This document shows positions 51,701 through 60,363 of a stretch of 64,000 bases of DNA, in pieces (within the stretch, counting starts at the first letter, position 1; each line of letters starts with the position of its first letter). Origin of the DNA: Thioalkalivibrio sp. ALE14. GTDB taxonomy: Bacteria > Pseudomonadota > Gammaproteobacteria > Ectothiorhodospirales > Ectothiorhodospiraceae. Both the position numbers and the translations under genes were made by a program. The notes beneath the pieces are model-generated. The model was not told the origin of the DNA, searched no databases, and saw nothing but the letters and a program-made list of their open reading frames with translations. The stretch spans positions 283,994 through 347,993 of the forward strand of contig NZ_AQXY01000029.1 of the NCBI RefSeq assembly GCF_000376845.1, read 5' to 3'.

Positions 51701-52731
51701 GAATAGGGCTCCACCTCCACGTCCCGCGCCGCCAGCTCCACCCCATCGACCACCAGCTCGCGCGGCTCGCCTTCCAGGCGATACGCCAGGCGCAGATCGC
51801 CCGAGCCCGGACGCGTCCCGCTCCAGGAAGACTGGTGCCGGCCGTCACGCACGCGCCAGTCGAAGCGGTGGCCGATCGCCGGACCGACGGGTTCCCCGGC
51901 CAGGTTCAGGGTGGTTTCATGGTCCCCGCGCAGCCAGACCATGCGCCCATCCGCCAGCGCGCCCCAGAGGCGCAGCGAGGCCGAACCCTCGGGGGCGGGC
52001 CAGCCCAGATACGCCAGCCACGGCTGCCAGGCTGTCAGATCGACCGCGTCGGCCCGCAGGAAGAAACGGCCATCACGCAGATCCGCCGCCGGGGCCTGCA
52101 GGCCCAGTTCGAAATCCCCGCCCGCGGCACCCGAGCCGCCGGCATCCAGCGCTCCGTCCAGATAGAGGCGCAGCGAACCGTCGTGGGCCGTACGCAAGGC
52201 CGCGCGGGCCAGTTGCGCGGAGGACTCCAGGCCAGCCCCGCGATCCTCCCAGGTCAGCCGGACCGCCTCCGCCTCGACATCCGGCCACTGGGCCACGGGG
52301 ATGGTGAGCACCCGGCCCTCGCCCATGCCGATCTCGCGCCCGTGCAGGGAAAACTGGCCGTCGGCGTGACGCACCAGGCGCAACTCCACGCCCTCGATGC
52401 GTACCGCGAACGCCGGGTGGCGGCTGCGCAGGCTGGCGCCTGCGCTCAGGGAGACCCCGAGGCGCTCGATGGCGACCGGCTCGCCGCCCGGCATCTCGAC
52501 TCGCACGTCGCGGGCCACGAGCGCCGGCGACCAGCCGGCCCAACCCAGCTCGACGCCGTCCGCCGTCACCCGGCGATCCAGCCGCTCGCTGGCGGTTTCC
52601 TCCACCCAGGCGTGCATGCCGTCCCAGTGCGGGAGGGCCAGGCGCAGCGCGAGCATCGCGATCAACAGCGCCAGCACCAGGGCCAGGAGAACGCCCAGCG
52701 TGACCCGCACACTGTGTGACGCAATACTCAT
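48799..52731 (-). CDS. yhdP: YhdP-family AsmA-like envelope protein
   Basis: 1310-residue protein anchored by one N-terminal helix (VTLGVLLALVLALLIAML) with the rest in the periplasm, of the TIGR02099/DUF3971 family. YhdP, TamB and YdbH are bridge-like proteins that move phospholipid toward the outer membrane in E. coli. Repetitive beta-rich segments run throughout, and the end (LTADATLRDGDLYVPALRME, then VVVPSLRTALPIVGALVGGP) is the AsmA_2-like C-terminus. Lies between rng and the nitrilase gene, as in relatives. Confidence 0.92.
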   Translation of the reverse strand: MSIASHSVRVTLGVLLALVLALLIAMLALRLALPHWDGMHAWVEETASERLDRRVTADGVELGWAGWSPALVARDVRVEMPGGEPVAIERLGVSLSAGASLRSRHPAFAVRIEGVELRLVRHADGQFSLHGREIGMGEGRVLTIPVAQWPDVEAEAVRLTWEDRGAGLESSAQLARAALRTAHDGSLRLYLDGALDAGGSGAAGGDFELGLQAPAADLRDGRFFLRADAVDLTAWQPWLAYLGWPAPEGSASLRLWGALADGRMVWLRGDHETTLNLAGEPVGPAIGHRFDWRVRDGRHQSSWSGTRPGSGDLRLAYRLEGEPRELVVDGVELAARDVEVEPYSPLLTLLREAAPELAERIAELHPRGTLSVARFEARREEGRLQPVWAEADVHDLGWRAAGVGLGVQGAAGYLQWRRGGVELLLDSRDLEVVLPRVLADPVALDVARGRLRAERDDAGHWHLAGEGLQAANSDAAVRGRMRMRLDGHEAGPRVDISMDILRADGERTAHYLPLYHLPENTYQWLVDSIVTGVSTGGGMVYRGRGKDFPFADGEGVFDLWADVEAGILDYQEGWPRAEDLAGRLLFHNASFRAEGARGRILDTEVSDTRIGIRDMENAVLELEGAAEGDAADLLTYLRQADLLEDAAELRDQARLDGPTRLGLSLTLPLQEGRMDETRVAGDLDLRGTRAEVPGWPAVLEDVEGRVRFDTADRIRAEGVTARVHNETVTLGADWPLDGEMARLTASGMQPLGPWLEDYPQLAPYLEGSAHWEARLRLGPAVDGVRLDLNSDLAGVAIDWPEPIGKPAEEVRPLELTLPLGHDGAGIGHLTLGSVLRAHMRLSPTAAPEDPAVRGAEPRTAARGIALQSMALEIGAPSASALALPGAGVSVRARLPELMVDPWLEALSEAPWDGEVDLGAGGEDGGQTNGAVALTRLELDIRDRVRWGEHALPGLRFLGRRGAAGWDLEVASDWLAGEARWRPMAAGGRDRWEAHLSYLVLEDLEWDGEARPDPEVKPVAAGTFEDPRVWPAVDLTLDSLVLGDYRFADIELGLEPQTDGLVVRDLEVRAPDGDLHADAVGVWEIGHDGLPESRLDVTLSGDDWGAAMRSAGLSRALVGGSGEGSLSLNWPGPLYAPRLALLAGSMELALEDGRLADVEPGAGRLLGLVSLDVLPRRLRLDFRDVFTEGLTFGELTADATLRDGDLYVPALRMEGPSARVRLSGRTGLVARDYDHEIVVVPSLRTALPIVGALVGGPVTGVVVLLAERVLGIGDQIEEAARVEYAVTGPWDDPQVRVLVEPAADTDGTDND

Positions 52732-52860
52732 TTTTGCCCCGCCCGATCACGCCGCGGCCTGCCCGGCCGGCCGGGACCCCGATCCTTGCTGGGTCCGCAC
52801 GTGTGATTCATCTTGGCGTCGCTCCCTCCCGGATGGAGATGGGGGCCGGGGCCCTGTAGT

Positions 52861-54399
52861 TCAGACGAAGACGACGTCGAACTGTTCCTGGGTATAAAGC
52901 GTCTCCACCTGGAAGCGGATCGGGATACCGACAAAGCTCTGCAGCTCCGCCAGGGCGGCGGACTCCTCGTCCAGCAGCAGGTCGATCACGTTCTGCGAGG
53001 CCAGTACCCGCAGCTCGCGCGCGTCGTACTGGCGCACCTCGCGCAGGATCTCGCGGAACAGCTCGTAGCACACCGTCTCCGCCGACTTCAGGTAGCCGCG
53101 CCCGCCGCAGACCTGGCAGGGCTCGCACATCTGATGCTCCAGGCTCTCGCGCGTGCGCTTGCGGGTCATTTCCACCAGCCCCAGCGGCGAGACGTCGCAG
53201 ATCTGCGTCTTCACGTGATCGCGTTCCAGCGCCTTTTCCAGCGCGCGGATCACCTGACGCTTGTGCTCCTCGTCCTGCATGTCGATGAAATCGATAATGA
53301 TGATCCCGCCGAGGTTGCGCAGGCGCAGCTGGCGGCCGATCGCCTGGGCCGCCTCCAGATTGGTCTTGAAGATGGTCTCCTCGAGTTTGCGATGGCCGAC
53401 AAACCCGCCGGTGTTGATGTCGACGGTGGTCATCGCCTCGGTCTGGTCGAAGATCAGGTAGCCGCCGGATTTGAGCTCCACCTTGCGCTCCAGGGCACGG
53501 TGGATCTCCTCTTCGACGTTGAACAGATCGAAGATCGGCCGCTCGCCGGGATAGTGCTCGATGTGTCCGATCAGCTCCGGGAGATAGCGTTCGACGAAGC
53601 TGCAGACCTTCTGATAGGTCTCGCGCGAATCGATGCGGATACGTTCGATGTCCACCCCCACCATGTCGCGCAGGATGCGCTCGACCAGCGGGAGGTCGGC
53701 GTAGACCTCGGTCCCCGGCGGGGCTCCGGCGGCCTGCTCCTGCAGGCTGTCCCAGACCTTCTTCAGGAACGCAGTGTCGTTGTACATGGCCTCGTAATCC
53801 GCCAGCTCCGCAGCGGTTCGCACGATGAAGCCGTGCTGCGGAGCCAGCTCGTCGCGCAGCTGTTCGATGGACTCGCGCAGCCGGGCGCGCACGCCCTCGT
53901 CCTCGATGCGCGTGCTCACGCCGACGTTGGCCTGGTTCGGCATCAGCACCAGGTTGCGCGACGGCAGCGTGATGTAGGTCGTCAGGCGCGCGCCCTTGGA
54001 CCCCAGCGGGTCCTTGACCGCCTGGACCAGGATGTCCTGCCCCTCGCGCAGCAGCTCGCGGATGCCCTCGCGAGGCGGCGTCCCGCCTCCATTGGCGTTC
54101 CCGTTGCCCGTGGGGGCCGCCGGGGCATCCCCGCCCGACAGCGCATTGCCGTTGAGTTCCTCGCGCTCCACCGGCGCCACGTCGGAGGCATGCAGGAAGG
54201 CCGTGCGTTCCAGGCCGATGTCGACAAAGGCCGCGTCCATGCCCGGCAGCACACGCACCACCCGGCCCTTGTAGATATTGCCCACGATCCCGCGGCGGCG
54301 GGTCCGCTCCAGATGCAGTTCGGTCAGGACACCGTTTTCCACCAGAGCCACGCGGCTCTCCTGGGGCGTCACGTTCATCAGGATCTCGGTTCCGGTCAT
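52861..54399 (-). CDS. rng: Ribonuclease G
   Basis: Endoribonuclease of the RNase E/G family, maturing 16S rRNA 5' ends and degrading some mRNAs. The 512-residue protein begins TEILMNVTPQESRVALVENG, has an S1 domain interrupted by a Gly/Asn/Ala-rich insert at about residues 85-110, the catalytic Asp residues in AMTTVDINTGGF and GGIIIIDFIDM, and a CEPCQVCGGRG zinc-link-type motif. It lacks the RNase E scaffold tail, which identifies RNase G. yhdP lies downstream. Confidence 0.95.
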   Translation of the reverse strand: MTGTEILMNVTPQESRVALVENGVLTELHLERTRRRGIVGNIYKGRVVRVLPGMDAAFVDIGLERTAFLHASDVAPVEREELNGNALSGGDAPAAPTGNGNANGGGTPPREGIRELLREGQDILVQAVKDPLGSKGARLTTYITLPSRNLVLMPNQANVGVSTRIEDEGVRARLRESIEQLRDELAPQHGFIVRTAAELADYEAMYNDTAFLKKVWDSLQEQAAGAPPGTEVYADLPLVERILRDMVGVDIERIRIDSRETYQKVCSFVERYLPELIGHIEHYPGERPIFDLFNVEEEIHRALERKVELKSGGYLIFDQTEAMTTVDINTGGFVGHRKLEETIFKTNLEAAQAIGRQLRLRNLGGIIIIDFIDMQDEEHKRQVIRALEKALERDHVKTQICDVSPLGLVEMTRKRTRESLEHQMCEPCQVCGGRGYLKSAETVCYELFREILREVRQYDARELRVLASQNVIDLLLDEESAALAELQSFVGIPIRFQVETLYTQEQFDVVFV

Positions 54400-54423
54400 G
54401 CGTTCTTCTTGTTATTGAATCGA

Positions 54424-54472
54424 TTAAAGGAGCAGGGCGCCGCCCCGCCAATTCGCGGCGCAGCGCCCTGGA
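54424..54472 (-). terminator. Possible terminator after the AI-2E permease
   Basis: On the minus strand CAGGGCGC / GCGCCCTG encloses an inner GC-rich hairpin and is followed by CTCCTTTAAT. The T-run is poor, so this may be only a partial terminator between the permease operon and rng. Confidence 0.4.
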
Positions 54473-54480
54473 ATGTCGGC

Positions 54481-55584
54481 CTACTTCGAGGCGGCTTCGC
54501 CCCCGGATTCGGCTACCGCCGCCTCGGGCGGGGACCGGTCGGCGCGCGGCCAGGACTTGATCACCGCATGTACCAGCGTGGCCAGCGGGATGGCGAAGAA
54601 CACCCCCCAGAGGCCCCAGATACCGCCGAACACGAACACCGCGGCGATGATCGCCACCGGGTGCAGGTTGACGACCTCCGAGAACAGCAACGGCACCAGC
54701 ACGTTGCCGTCGAGGAACTGGATCACCCCGTAGGCAATCAGCACCCAGGCGAACTCGGAACTCAGGCCGAACTGGAAGTACGCGACCGCGGCCACCGGGA
54801 TGGTCACCACGGCCGCGCCGATATAGGGAATGATCACCGAGATGCCCACCATGAACGACAGCAGCACCGCATACTCCAGCCCGAACCAGTTGAAGGTCAG
54901 GAAGCTGACTGCCCAGACGATCACGATCTCGATGAACTTGCCGCGGACGTAGCTGGCGATCTTCAGGTTCACCTCGCGCCAGACCTGGCTGGCCAGGTGA
55001 GTGTCCCGGGGCATGAAGCCACGCACCCAGCCGAGGATCAGGTCGCGATCCTTCAGCATGAAGAACACCATCAGCGGGACCACGACCAGGTAGATCACCA
55101 CGTCCACGATGTGCCGCGCCGAGGACAGCGAGAACGACACCACACGCTGCCCCAGCAGGGTCGCCTCGGCACGGATGGCCCCCATCAGCTCAAGGACCTG
55201 CTCGTCCGTGATCAGCTGCGGATACCGCTCGGGCAGCTGCAGCAGCAGATTCTGGCCCTCCGAGATCATGCCCGGTAGTTCGCGCACCAGCTGGGTGACC
55301 TGGGCCGACATCAACGGGACGACACTGAAAAGCGCCGCAACGGTCAGCGCCAGGAAGGCCAGCAGCACCAGGGTCACCGCGAGGATCCGCGGGATATGGA
55401 AGCGGATGAACTTCTGCACCGCGCCCTCGAGCAAATAGGCGATGATCAGCGAGGCCAGCAGTGGCGCCAGGATGCGCCCGGCGAAGATGATAATCAGGAA
55501 GCCCGCGAGCAGCAGGAACGCCAGAATCACCACCTGCGGGTCGGTGAAATGCCGCTGGTACCACTGGCGCAGGATATCGATCAT
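54481..55584 (-). CDS. AI-2E family transporter / PerM-like permease (second paralogue)
   Basis: 367-residue inner-membrane protein. Starts with a soluble stretch (DILRQWYQRHFTDPQVV), then helices such as AGRILAPLLASLIIAYLLEG, a central amphipathic region (MSAQVTQLVRELPGMISEGQ) and the signature VGISVIIPYIGAAVVTIPVA. It differs from the paralogue at 32395-33507 in sequence and context. Last gene of the LysR/amidotransferase-like operon, coupled to the 162-residue gene by ATGA. Transported substrate unknown. Confidence 0.88.
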   Translation of the reverse strand: MIDILRQWYQRHFTDPQVVILAFLLLAGFLIIIFAGRILAPLLASLIIAYLLEGAVQKFIRFHIPRILAVTLVLLAFLALTVAALFSVVPLMSAQVTQLVRELPGMISEGQNLLLQLPERYPQLITDEQVLELMGAIRAEATLLGQRVVSFSLSSARHIVDVVIYLVVVPLMVFFMLKDRDLILGWVRGFMPRDTHLASQVWREVNLKIASYVRGKFIEIVIVWAVSFLTFNWFGLEYAVLLSFMVGISVIIPYIGAAVVTIPVAAVAYFQFGLSSEFAWVLIAYGVIQFLDGNVLVPLLFSEVVNLHPVAIIAAVFVFGGIWGLWGVFFAIPLATLVHAVIKSWPRADRSPPEAAVAESGGEAASK

Positions 55585-56069
55585 CGCGAGGACGTCCCCG
55601 ATTCCGGATCGTCACCGGCATCCGCCTGGCGCGCCGGATCCTGGGCAACTTTCTTCTCGTAATGGGTGCGGAAGACCACCTCCAGCTCGTCGATCACCTC
55701 CACCGCCGGGCGCCCCTGCATCACGTGCTGGCCCATCAGGGCCGAGGTCTCGTTCAGCAACTTGGAGCGATCCAGCATGTGGTAGGTCGCGGACAGCCGG
55801 CGCATGGCCTTGATCACTGACTCGTTTTCCGGACGCGGGATCGGCTCCGGCTCGGGCACCGGCTCCGGAGCGGGGGCCGGTGACTCCTGCTCCAGGAAGC
55901 GGGCAAACTTCAGCAGGCTGGCCTGGTCCTCGGGCGACAGCCGCGCGGCGATATCGGCGATCGCCCTGGCCGGGTCCTCGCGCCCCTTCTTGCGCGCGCC
56001 GCCGAGCACCGACCCGAGGTCACCCCCGGGCAGGCCGCCCTGGTTACCCGTGCCCAGCGGCGGGATCAT
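55581..56069 (-). CDS. Unknown protein encoded between pseudo-amidotransferase and permease
   Basis: 162 residues in three parts: a Gly-rich N-terminus (about 1-35), a helical segment DPARAIADIAARLSPEDQAS at about 34-60, a Pro-Glu repeat linker (PEPVPEPEPIPRPE, about 75-90), and a helical C-terminal domain (SATYHMLDRSKLLNETSALM onward). No signal peptide or membrane helix. No family recognised. It overlaps its upstream and downstream genes by four bases each, so its dose is tied to both. The start at 56069 is chosen on that overlap. Confidence 0.72.
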   Translation of the reverse strand: MIPPLGTGNQGGLPGGDLGSVLGGARKKGREDPARAIADIAARLSPEDQASLLKFARFLEQESPAPAPEPVPEPEPIPRPENESVIKAMRRLSATYHMLDRSKLLNETSALMGQHVMQGRPAVEVIDELEVVFRTHYEKKVAQDPARQADAGDDPESGTSSR

Positions 56070-56812
56070 CCCTCGTCCTCGATCTTCAGGCTGAACACCG
56101 GCATTTTGCGGCGTTCCTGCATCAGACCCAGCGCCTTCACCAGGGCCACGATCACGTCCTCGGTCACCTTCTGCATCTCGCCCCATTCCATGCGCGCCTC
56201 GCCCAGGAGCTCGCCCATGTTCGGCGGCGGATTGTGGCGCGCCTCCATGATGATGTCCTCGAGCATTCCGGGCTTCATCTCGGGCCGAAACAGCATGCCA
56301 TAGGTCAGTTCATCCGGCCGGATCGCCAGCCAGTCGCCGTCGTCGTCCACCAGGACCGGCTGGACGTCGTCCGGCAGGTCCACCCGGCCGTTGACCAGCT
56401 GCAGGACACGGCGGCCGTCCAGGGCCTCCGCCAGTTCGTCGCCTTCCCCGGCCGCGGTCTTGTGCGCGGTCACGAAGCGAGCCCGATACATCGGGTCCTC
56501 CTGTGCGGTACCACCAGCCTGCTCGGCCACCAGCAAACCGCCCATGCCAATCCCGACCACCGGACGCTTCGAGCGCCGGAAGATATCGATCAGCGACAGC
56601 TCGTCCGGGACCTGCGGGTTCTCCTCGTGATCCGCGGTCGGCCAGGCGCCCCCCAGCAGCCACAGCCCGTCGAACTGGGCCGCGGAGCCCGGCAGGTCCT
56701 GCCCCACAAACGGGCGGTAGTAGGAAAAGCCGATATCGCGTTTTTCCAGTTGCGACTCGATCAGTCCGAGAAACTCGGAATAGGTATGCTGCACCACGCA
56801 GTAGTTTTTCAT
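56066..56812 (-). CDS. Class I glutamine amidotransferase-fold protein lacking catalytic residues
   Basis: 248-residue cytosolic protein. Residues 45-101 follow the GATase1 pattern (FDGLWLLGGAWPT, then RPVVGIGMGGLLVAEQAGG), but the nucleophile position of GICLGHQ is Gly89 and the catalytic His of FHPE is Arg176 (FRPEM). It therefore should not hydrolyse glutamine. The C-terminal ~60 residues are an added helical region (MEWGEMQKVTEDVIVALVKA). Possible binding or regulatory protein. Forms an operon with the LysR gene upstream (45-base gap) and two genes downstream (ATGA overlaps). Confidence 0.83.
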   Translation of the reverse strand: MKNYCVVQHTYSEFLGLIESQLEKRDIGFSYYRPFVGQDLPGSAAQFDGLWLLGGAWPTADHEENPQVPDELSLIDIFRRSKRPVVGIGMGGLLVAEQAGGTAQEDPMYRARFVTAHKTAAGEGDELAEALDGRRVLQLVNGRVDLPDDVQPVLVDDDGDWLAIRPDELTYGMLFRPEMKPGMLEDIIMEARHNPPPNMGELLGEARMEWGEMQKVTEDVIVALVKALGLMQERRKMPVFSLKIEDEG

Positions 56813-56857
56813 GTCACGTCAGTCCTGATTTGAATTCGGATCCGGGGCGGACGGGTA

Positions 56858-57751
56858 CTAGCCGGTGCAGTAACCACGCAGGAACTGCATCAACACCTCC
56901 AGCGTGGGCACGCGGAACTTCTGCCGCGCATGCACCAGCGAGATCGGCCGTTCCAGCGGTGGTGAAAGTGGCAGCGCCACCAGCTCCCCCAGTTCGAGCT
57001 CCTTGGCCACCACCGCCTCGGACAGCACCGAGATCCCCATACCGGCCACCACCGCACCCTTGATCGCCTCCGAACTGCCCAGTTCCATGCAGCCGCGCAG
57101 GCTGTTGCGGTCGTATCCGGCGCGCCCAAGGTACTCCATGATAACTTCGCGGGTCCCGGAACCCTCCTCGCGGCATATGAATGGCCGCTCGATGAAGTCC
57201 GCGACGCTGACGCTGTCACGCCCGGCCAGCTCGTGGTCCGTCGGCACGATCAGGCGCAACTGGTCCACCAGGCACGGCTGAACCTGCAGGCTGCGGTGGG
57301 TCACCGGGGCCTCGACAATGCCGAGGTCCACACTGCCCTCCTCGACCATCACCACCACACTCTCGGTATTGCCCACGCGCAGGCGGATCCCGATATCCGG
57401 ATGCTCGCGGCGGAAGGCCCCCAGCAGGGCCGGCAGCATGTATTCGGCCACTGTCGTACTCGCGCCGATCACCAGGGCCCCGCCGTCCGCGCCCTTCAGC
57501 TCGCGCAACGCCGCCTCCAGCTCGCCGTAGGTGTCAAAGATGCGCTCGGCATATCGTTGAACCAGGCGACCGGCGTCCGTCAGTGTCACTCGATTGTGAT
57601 TGCGATCGAACAACCGGGTGTCCAGCTGCTCTTCCAGCTGACGTACCTGAAAGGTCACCGCGGGCTGCGTCATGTGCAGCACCTCGGCGGCCCGGGTAAA
57701 GGACAGCAGCCGCGCCACCGTAAGAAAGACCTGCAAACGCCGATCAGCCAT
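56858..57751 (-). CDS. LysR-family transcriptional regulator
   Basis: 297 residues: an N-terminal winged helix-turn-helix (LQVFLTVARLLSFTRAAEVL, MTQPAVTFQVRQLEEQL) and a periplasmic-binding-protein-like effector domain. It resembles the CysL/YeiE-like group in general layout (RSVSVADFIERPFICREEGSG type text), but the effector cannot be named. Start ATG 57751. It reads into the amidotransferase-like gene, so it may regulate its own operon rather than a divergent one. Confidence 0.9.
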   Translation of the reverse strand: MADRRLQVFLTVARLLSFTRAAEVLHMTQPAVTFQVRQLEEQLDTRLFDRNHNRVTLTDAGRLVQRYAERIFDTYGELEAALRELKGADGGALVIGASTTVAEYMLPALLGAFRREHPDIGIRLRVGNTESVVVMVEEGSVDLGIVEAPVTHRSLQVQPCLVDQLRLIVPTDHELAGRDSVSVADFIERPFICREEGSGTREVIMEYLGRAGYDRNSLRGCMELGSSEAIKGAVVAGMGISVLSEAVVAKELELGELVALPLSPPLERPISLVHARQKFRVPTLEVLMQFLRGYCTG

Positions 57752-57951
57752 GCCGCCCCACCCTGGAGAAAAGAAATCCGTGCCAACCCCGGATGCTACC
57801 AAGCCCCCGCAACCGGCAACAGCGGTCCCGCCGAGCCACGAGGGCGGTCAGGGCCCGGCAGGCGCACCCCGGGAACCGGGCCTGGCGCTCGTCATTCATA
57901 TGTGTCTATAGCGCCCCCATAAGAGTCACCTCCCACACAGAAGGAACTGGA

Positions 57952-59679
57952 ATGACGCAACCGCCTAGCGACGCCGGGTCGCATGTGCGCTCGCAAGGAA
58001 TCCCTGGACGCTGGCGACTCGCGGGCGCTGCTGGCGCCCTGGTGCTGATGACGCTGGTCGCCCTGCTGGTATACCAGACCGGCGGTACCTCCACCGCGTA
58101 CCTCAACTTCATCCTGATACCCGTGCTGCTGGGCGCCGCCCTGTTCGGCCTGTGGGGTGGCCTGGCCTTTGGCTTGCTGGCGGGTCTGATCCTGGGGCCC
58201 TTCATGCCCCTGGATACCGCCGGCGGAATCGACCAGCCCACCCTGAACTGGCTCACGCGCACGGGTATCTACGTGGTGCTGGGCGGATTCTCCGGCTGGC
58301 TGTTCGACACCCTGCGCCGGCACTCGGACCGGCTCCTGGAGCAGGCCTACCACAACCCCGTCACCGGCCTGCCCAACCGCGAGTCGCTGGAACAGTACGT
58401 GCGCCAGCTGATGCGGGAGGCAGATGCGCCGCAGGCAGCCGCGACGCGCGTATTCGTGATCAGTCTGGAAATGGCCAACTATCAGGACAGTATTAGCGCA
58501 CTGGGCTTTGCCGCCGAACGTCCGCTGCTGCGCACGATTGCCGACCGCCTGCAGGCAGTGACCGAACCCGCCGGCGCCAGGTTGTTCCACGTACACGACG
58601 ACCACTTCGCCCTGATCCTGCCGCACCGCAGCCGCAAAGACGCCCTGACGCTCACGCGCAGCGCAATCGAATGCCTGCAGACCCCGTTCGATGTCCTGGA
58701 CATCCCGGTCTACCTCGGGGCCCACGCGGGCCTCTCGTCCTTCCCCTTCCACGAACAGGACGAGCCGACCCGCCTGCTCACCAAGGCCTGGATGGCGATG
58801 CACGAGGCCAGCCACTCCGGCCGCCGCTACCGCAGCTACAACCGGCACAGTGACGACCACAGTCTGGACACCGTGGAGTTGCTGGGTCAGTTGCAAAGCG
58901 CGCTGGACGACGGCCAGCTGCACCTGCATTACCAGCCCAAGGTCGCACTCGCGAACGGACGCGTGCAGGGCCTTGAGGCCCTGCTGCGCTGGGAGCATCC
59001 CGTCCGCGGCCGGATCGCGCCCGGGCAGTTCATACCACCTGCCGAACGCACCGGGCTGATCCACGATCTGACCGATCGGGTCCTCGACCTGGCGCTGGCG
59101 GATATCGCCCGCCTGCGCGCCCAGGGCCTGGACATGCCCGTGAGCGTGAACATCTCGGCCCGCAACTTTCTCGATCCCGCCTTTGCCGACCGCCTGCTGG
59201 AGAAGGTCCAGGCCTCGGGTCTTCCGCCCTGCGCGGTGGAACTCGAATTCACCGAAACCGCCCTGATGGCCGACCCGGACGAGGTGATACATGCCCTGCG
59301 GCGGCTGACCGCGACCGGGATGGAGCTTGCCATCGACGATTTCGGCACCGGGTACTCGTCGCTCGCCTACATCAAGCGCATGCCGGTCACCACCCTCAAG
59401 ATCGACCAGGCCTTCGTAAGCCAGATGCTGGAGCACCCAGTCGACGCGCAGATCACCCGCGCCAGCATCAGCCTGGCACGCGACCTGGGCCTGAAGGTCG
59501 TCGCCGAAGGGGCGGAGGACGCGCGGACCCTCGATCGGCTGCGCGAATACGGCTGCGACGCCGCCCAGGGATTCGGCATCGCCCACCCCATGCCGCTGGA
59601 GGCCATGCTTGAATGGGCGCAGACGAGAGGCACCGTACCCGCCCCGTGCGCGGAGCACCGGCAGGAGGCGAACGGCTGA
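57952..59679 (+). CDS. Membrane GGDEF-EAL protein, probable c-di-GMP phosphodiesterase
   Basis: 575 residues. Four membrane helices lie in about 23-118 (LVLMTLVALLVY; FILIPVLLGAALFGLWGGLA). A GGDEF domain begins NPVTGLPNRESL near 135, but its active site reads HDDHF at 215-219, so no cyclase activity is expected. The EAL domain (about 305-565) is intact: EALLRWEHP at 342, NISARNF, ELEFTETALM, IDDFGTGYSSLAYIKRMP, KIDQAFV and AEGAED. AAGGAAC precedes ATG 57952. Lies alone, upstream of rpmB. Confidence 0.9.
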   Translation: MTQPPSDAGSHVRSQGIPGRWRLAGAAGALVLMTLVALLVYQTGGTSTAYLNFILIPVLLGAALFGLWGGLAFGLLAGLILGPFMPLDTAGGIDQPTLNWLTRTGIYVVLGGFSGWLFDTLRRHSDRLLEQAYHNPVTGLPNRESLEQYVRQLMREADAPQAAATRVFVISLEMANYQDSISALGFAAERPLLRTIADRLQAVTEPAGARLFHVHDDHFALILPHRSRKDALTLTRSAIECLQTPFDVLDIPVYLGAHAGLSSFPFHEQDEPTRLLTKAWMAMHEASHSGRRYRSYNRHSDDHSLDTVELLGQLQSALDDGQLHLHYQPKVALANGRVQGLEALLRWEHPVRGRIAPGQFIPPAERTGLIHDLTDRVLDLALADIARLRAQGLDMPVSVNISARNFLDPAFADRLLEKVQASGLPPCAVELEFTETALMADPDEVIHALRRLTATGMELAIDDFGTGYSSLAYIKRMPVTTLKIDQAFVSQMLEHPVDAQITRASISLARDLGLKVVAEGAEDARTLDRLREYGCDAAQGFGIAHPMPLEAMLEWAQTRGTVPAPCAEHRQEANG

Positions 59680-59721
59680 CGGCGCCATCCCGGCCGCGCC
59701 GGGTTTTCCACCGGGGCTCCC

Positions 59722-59750
59722 TTGCGCCGTCTCCGGGGCTGCGCTATAGT
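59722..59750 (+). promoter_or_regulatory. Sigma-70 promoter of rpmB-rpmG
   Basis: TTGCGC at 59722-59727 and TATAGT at 59745-59750 with a 17-base spacer, 40 bases before the rpmB ATG. A GC-rich discriminator (ccgccg) follows the -10, as expected for stringently controlled ribosomal genes. Confidence 0.75.
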
Positions 59751-59790
59751 CCGCCGTCTTTCTGGTAGACCCAAATTCCGGAGTCCCCCG

Positions 59791-60027
59791 ATGGCCCGAG
59801 TATGTCAGGTGACCGGCAAGCGCCCGGCGACCGGTAACAACGTTTCGCACGCCCACCGCAAGACGCGGCGGCGCTTCCTGCCCAATCTGCACTCCCACCG
59901 TTTCTGGGTGGAGAGCGAGAACCGTTTCGTACGCCTGCGCGTCAGCAGCAAGGGCATGCGCATTATCGACAAGCGTGGTATCGACGCGGTCCTGGCGGAC
60001 TGCCGTGCCCGCGGTGAAAAGGTCTAA
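59791..60027 (+). CDS. rpmB: 50S ribosomal protein L28
   Basis: 78-residue basic protein beginning [20 protein letters not shown] and ending [12 protein letters not shown], the gammaproteobacterial L28 length and sequence type. CCGGAG precedes the ATG. rpmG follows 12 bases on, the usual pairing. Confidence 0.97.
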   Translation: MARVCQVTGKRPATGNNVSHAHRKTRRRFLPNLHSHRFWVESENRFVRLRVSSKGMRIIDKRGIDAVLADCRARGEKV

Positions 60028-60039
60028 GGAGGCTTCACG

Positions 60040-60210
60040 ATGGCTGCCAAGTCCGCACGCGACAAGATCCGCCTGGTGTCCTCCGCCGGCACCGGTCACT
60101 TCTACACCACGTCCAAGAACAAGCGGAACATGCCCGAGAAGATGGAGATCAAGAAGTTCGATCCCGTCGTCCGCAAGCACGTGATGTACAAGGAAGCCAA
60201 GATCAAGTAA
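60040..60210 (+). CDS. rpmG: 50S ribosomal protein L33
   Basis: 56-residue protein starting [20 protein letters not shown] and ending EAKIK. It has no cysteines, so it is the zinc-independent form of L33. TAAGGAGG, overlapping the rpmB stop, is an excellent ribosome binding site. A strong terminator follows. Confidence 0.96.
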   Translation: MAAKSARDKIRLVSSAGTGHFYTTSKNKRNMPEKMEIKKFDPVVRKHVMYKEAKIK

Positions 60211-60246
60211 TCGCGCCCTCCGGCACGATTACCCGATCAAGGGCAG

Positions 60247-60285
60247 AAAAGGGCCCGGCCCGCGGATGCGGTGCCGGGCCCTTTT
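60247..60285. terminator. Bidirectional terminator after rpmG
   Basis: Perfect 13-pair inverted repeat AAAAGGGCCCGGC / GCCGGGCCCTTTT with a 13-base loop. T-runs on both strands suit the end of rpmBG on plus and of the 76-residue gene on minus. Confidence 0.88.
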
Positions 60286-60363
60286 CGTATGGCCGTACCT
60301 GAATGAACCGGCCTGAAGGGCCCGGATGAATGTCCGAATTCACCCGGGGCCCTCGGCGCCCGC

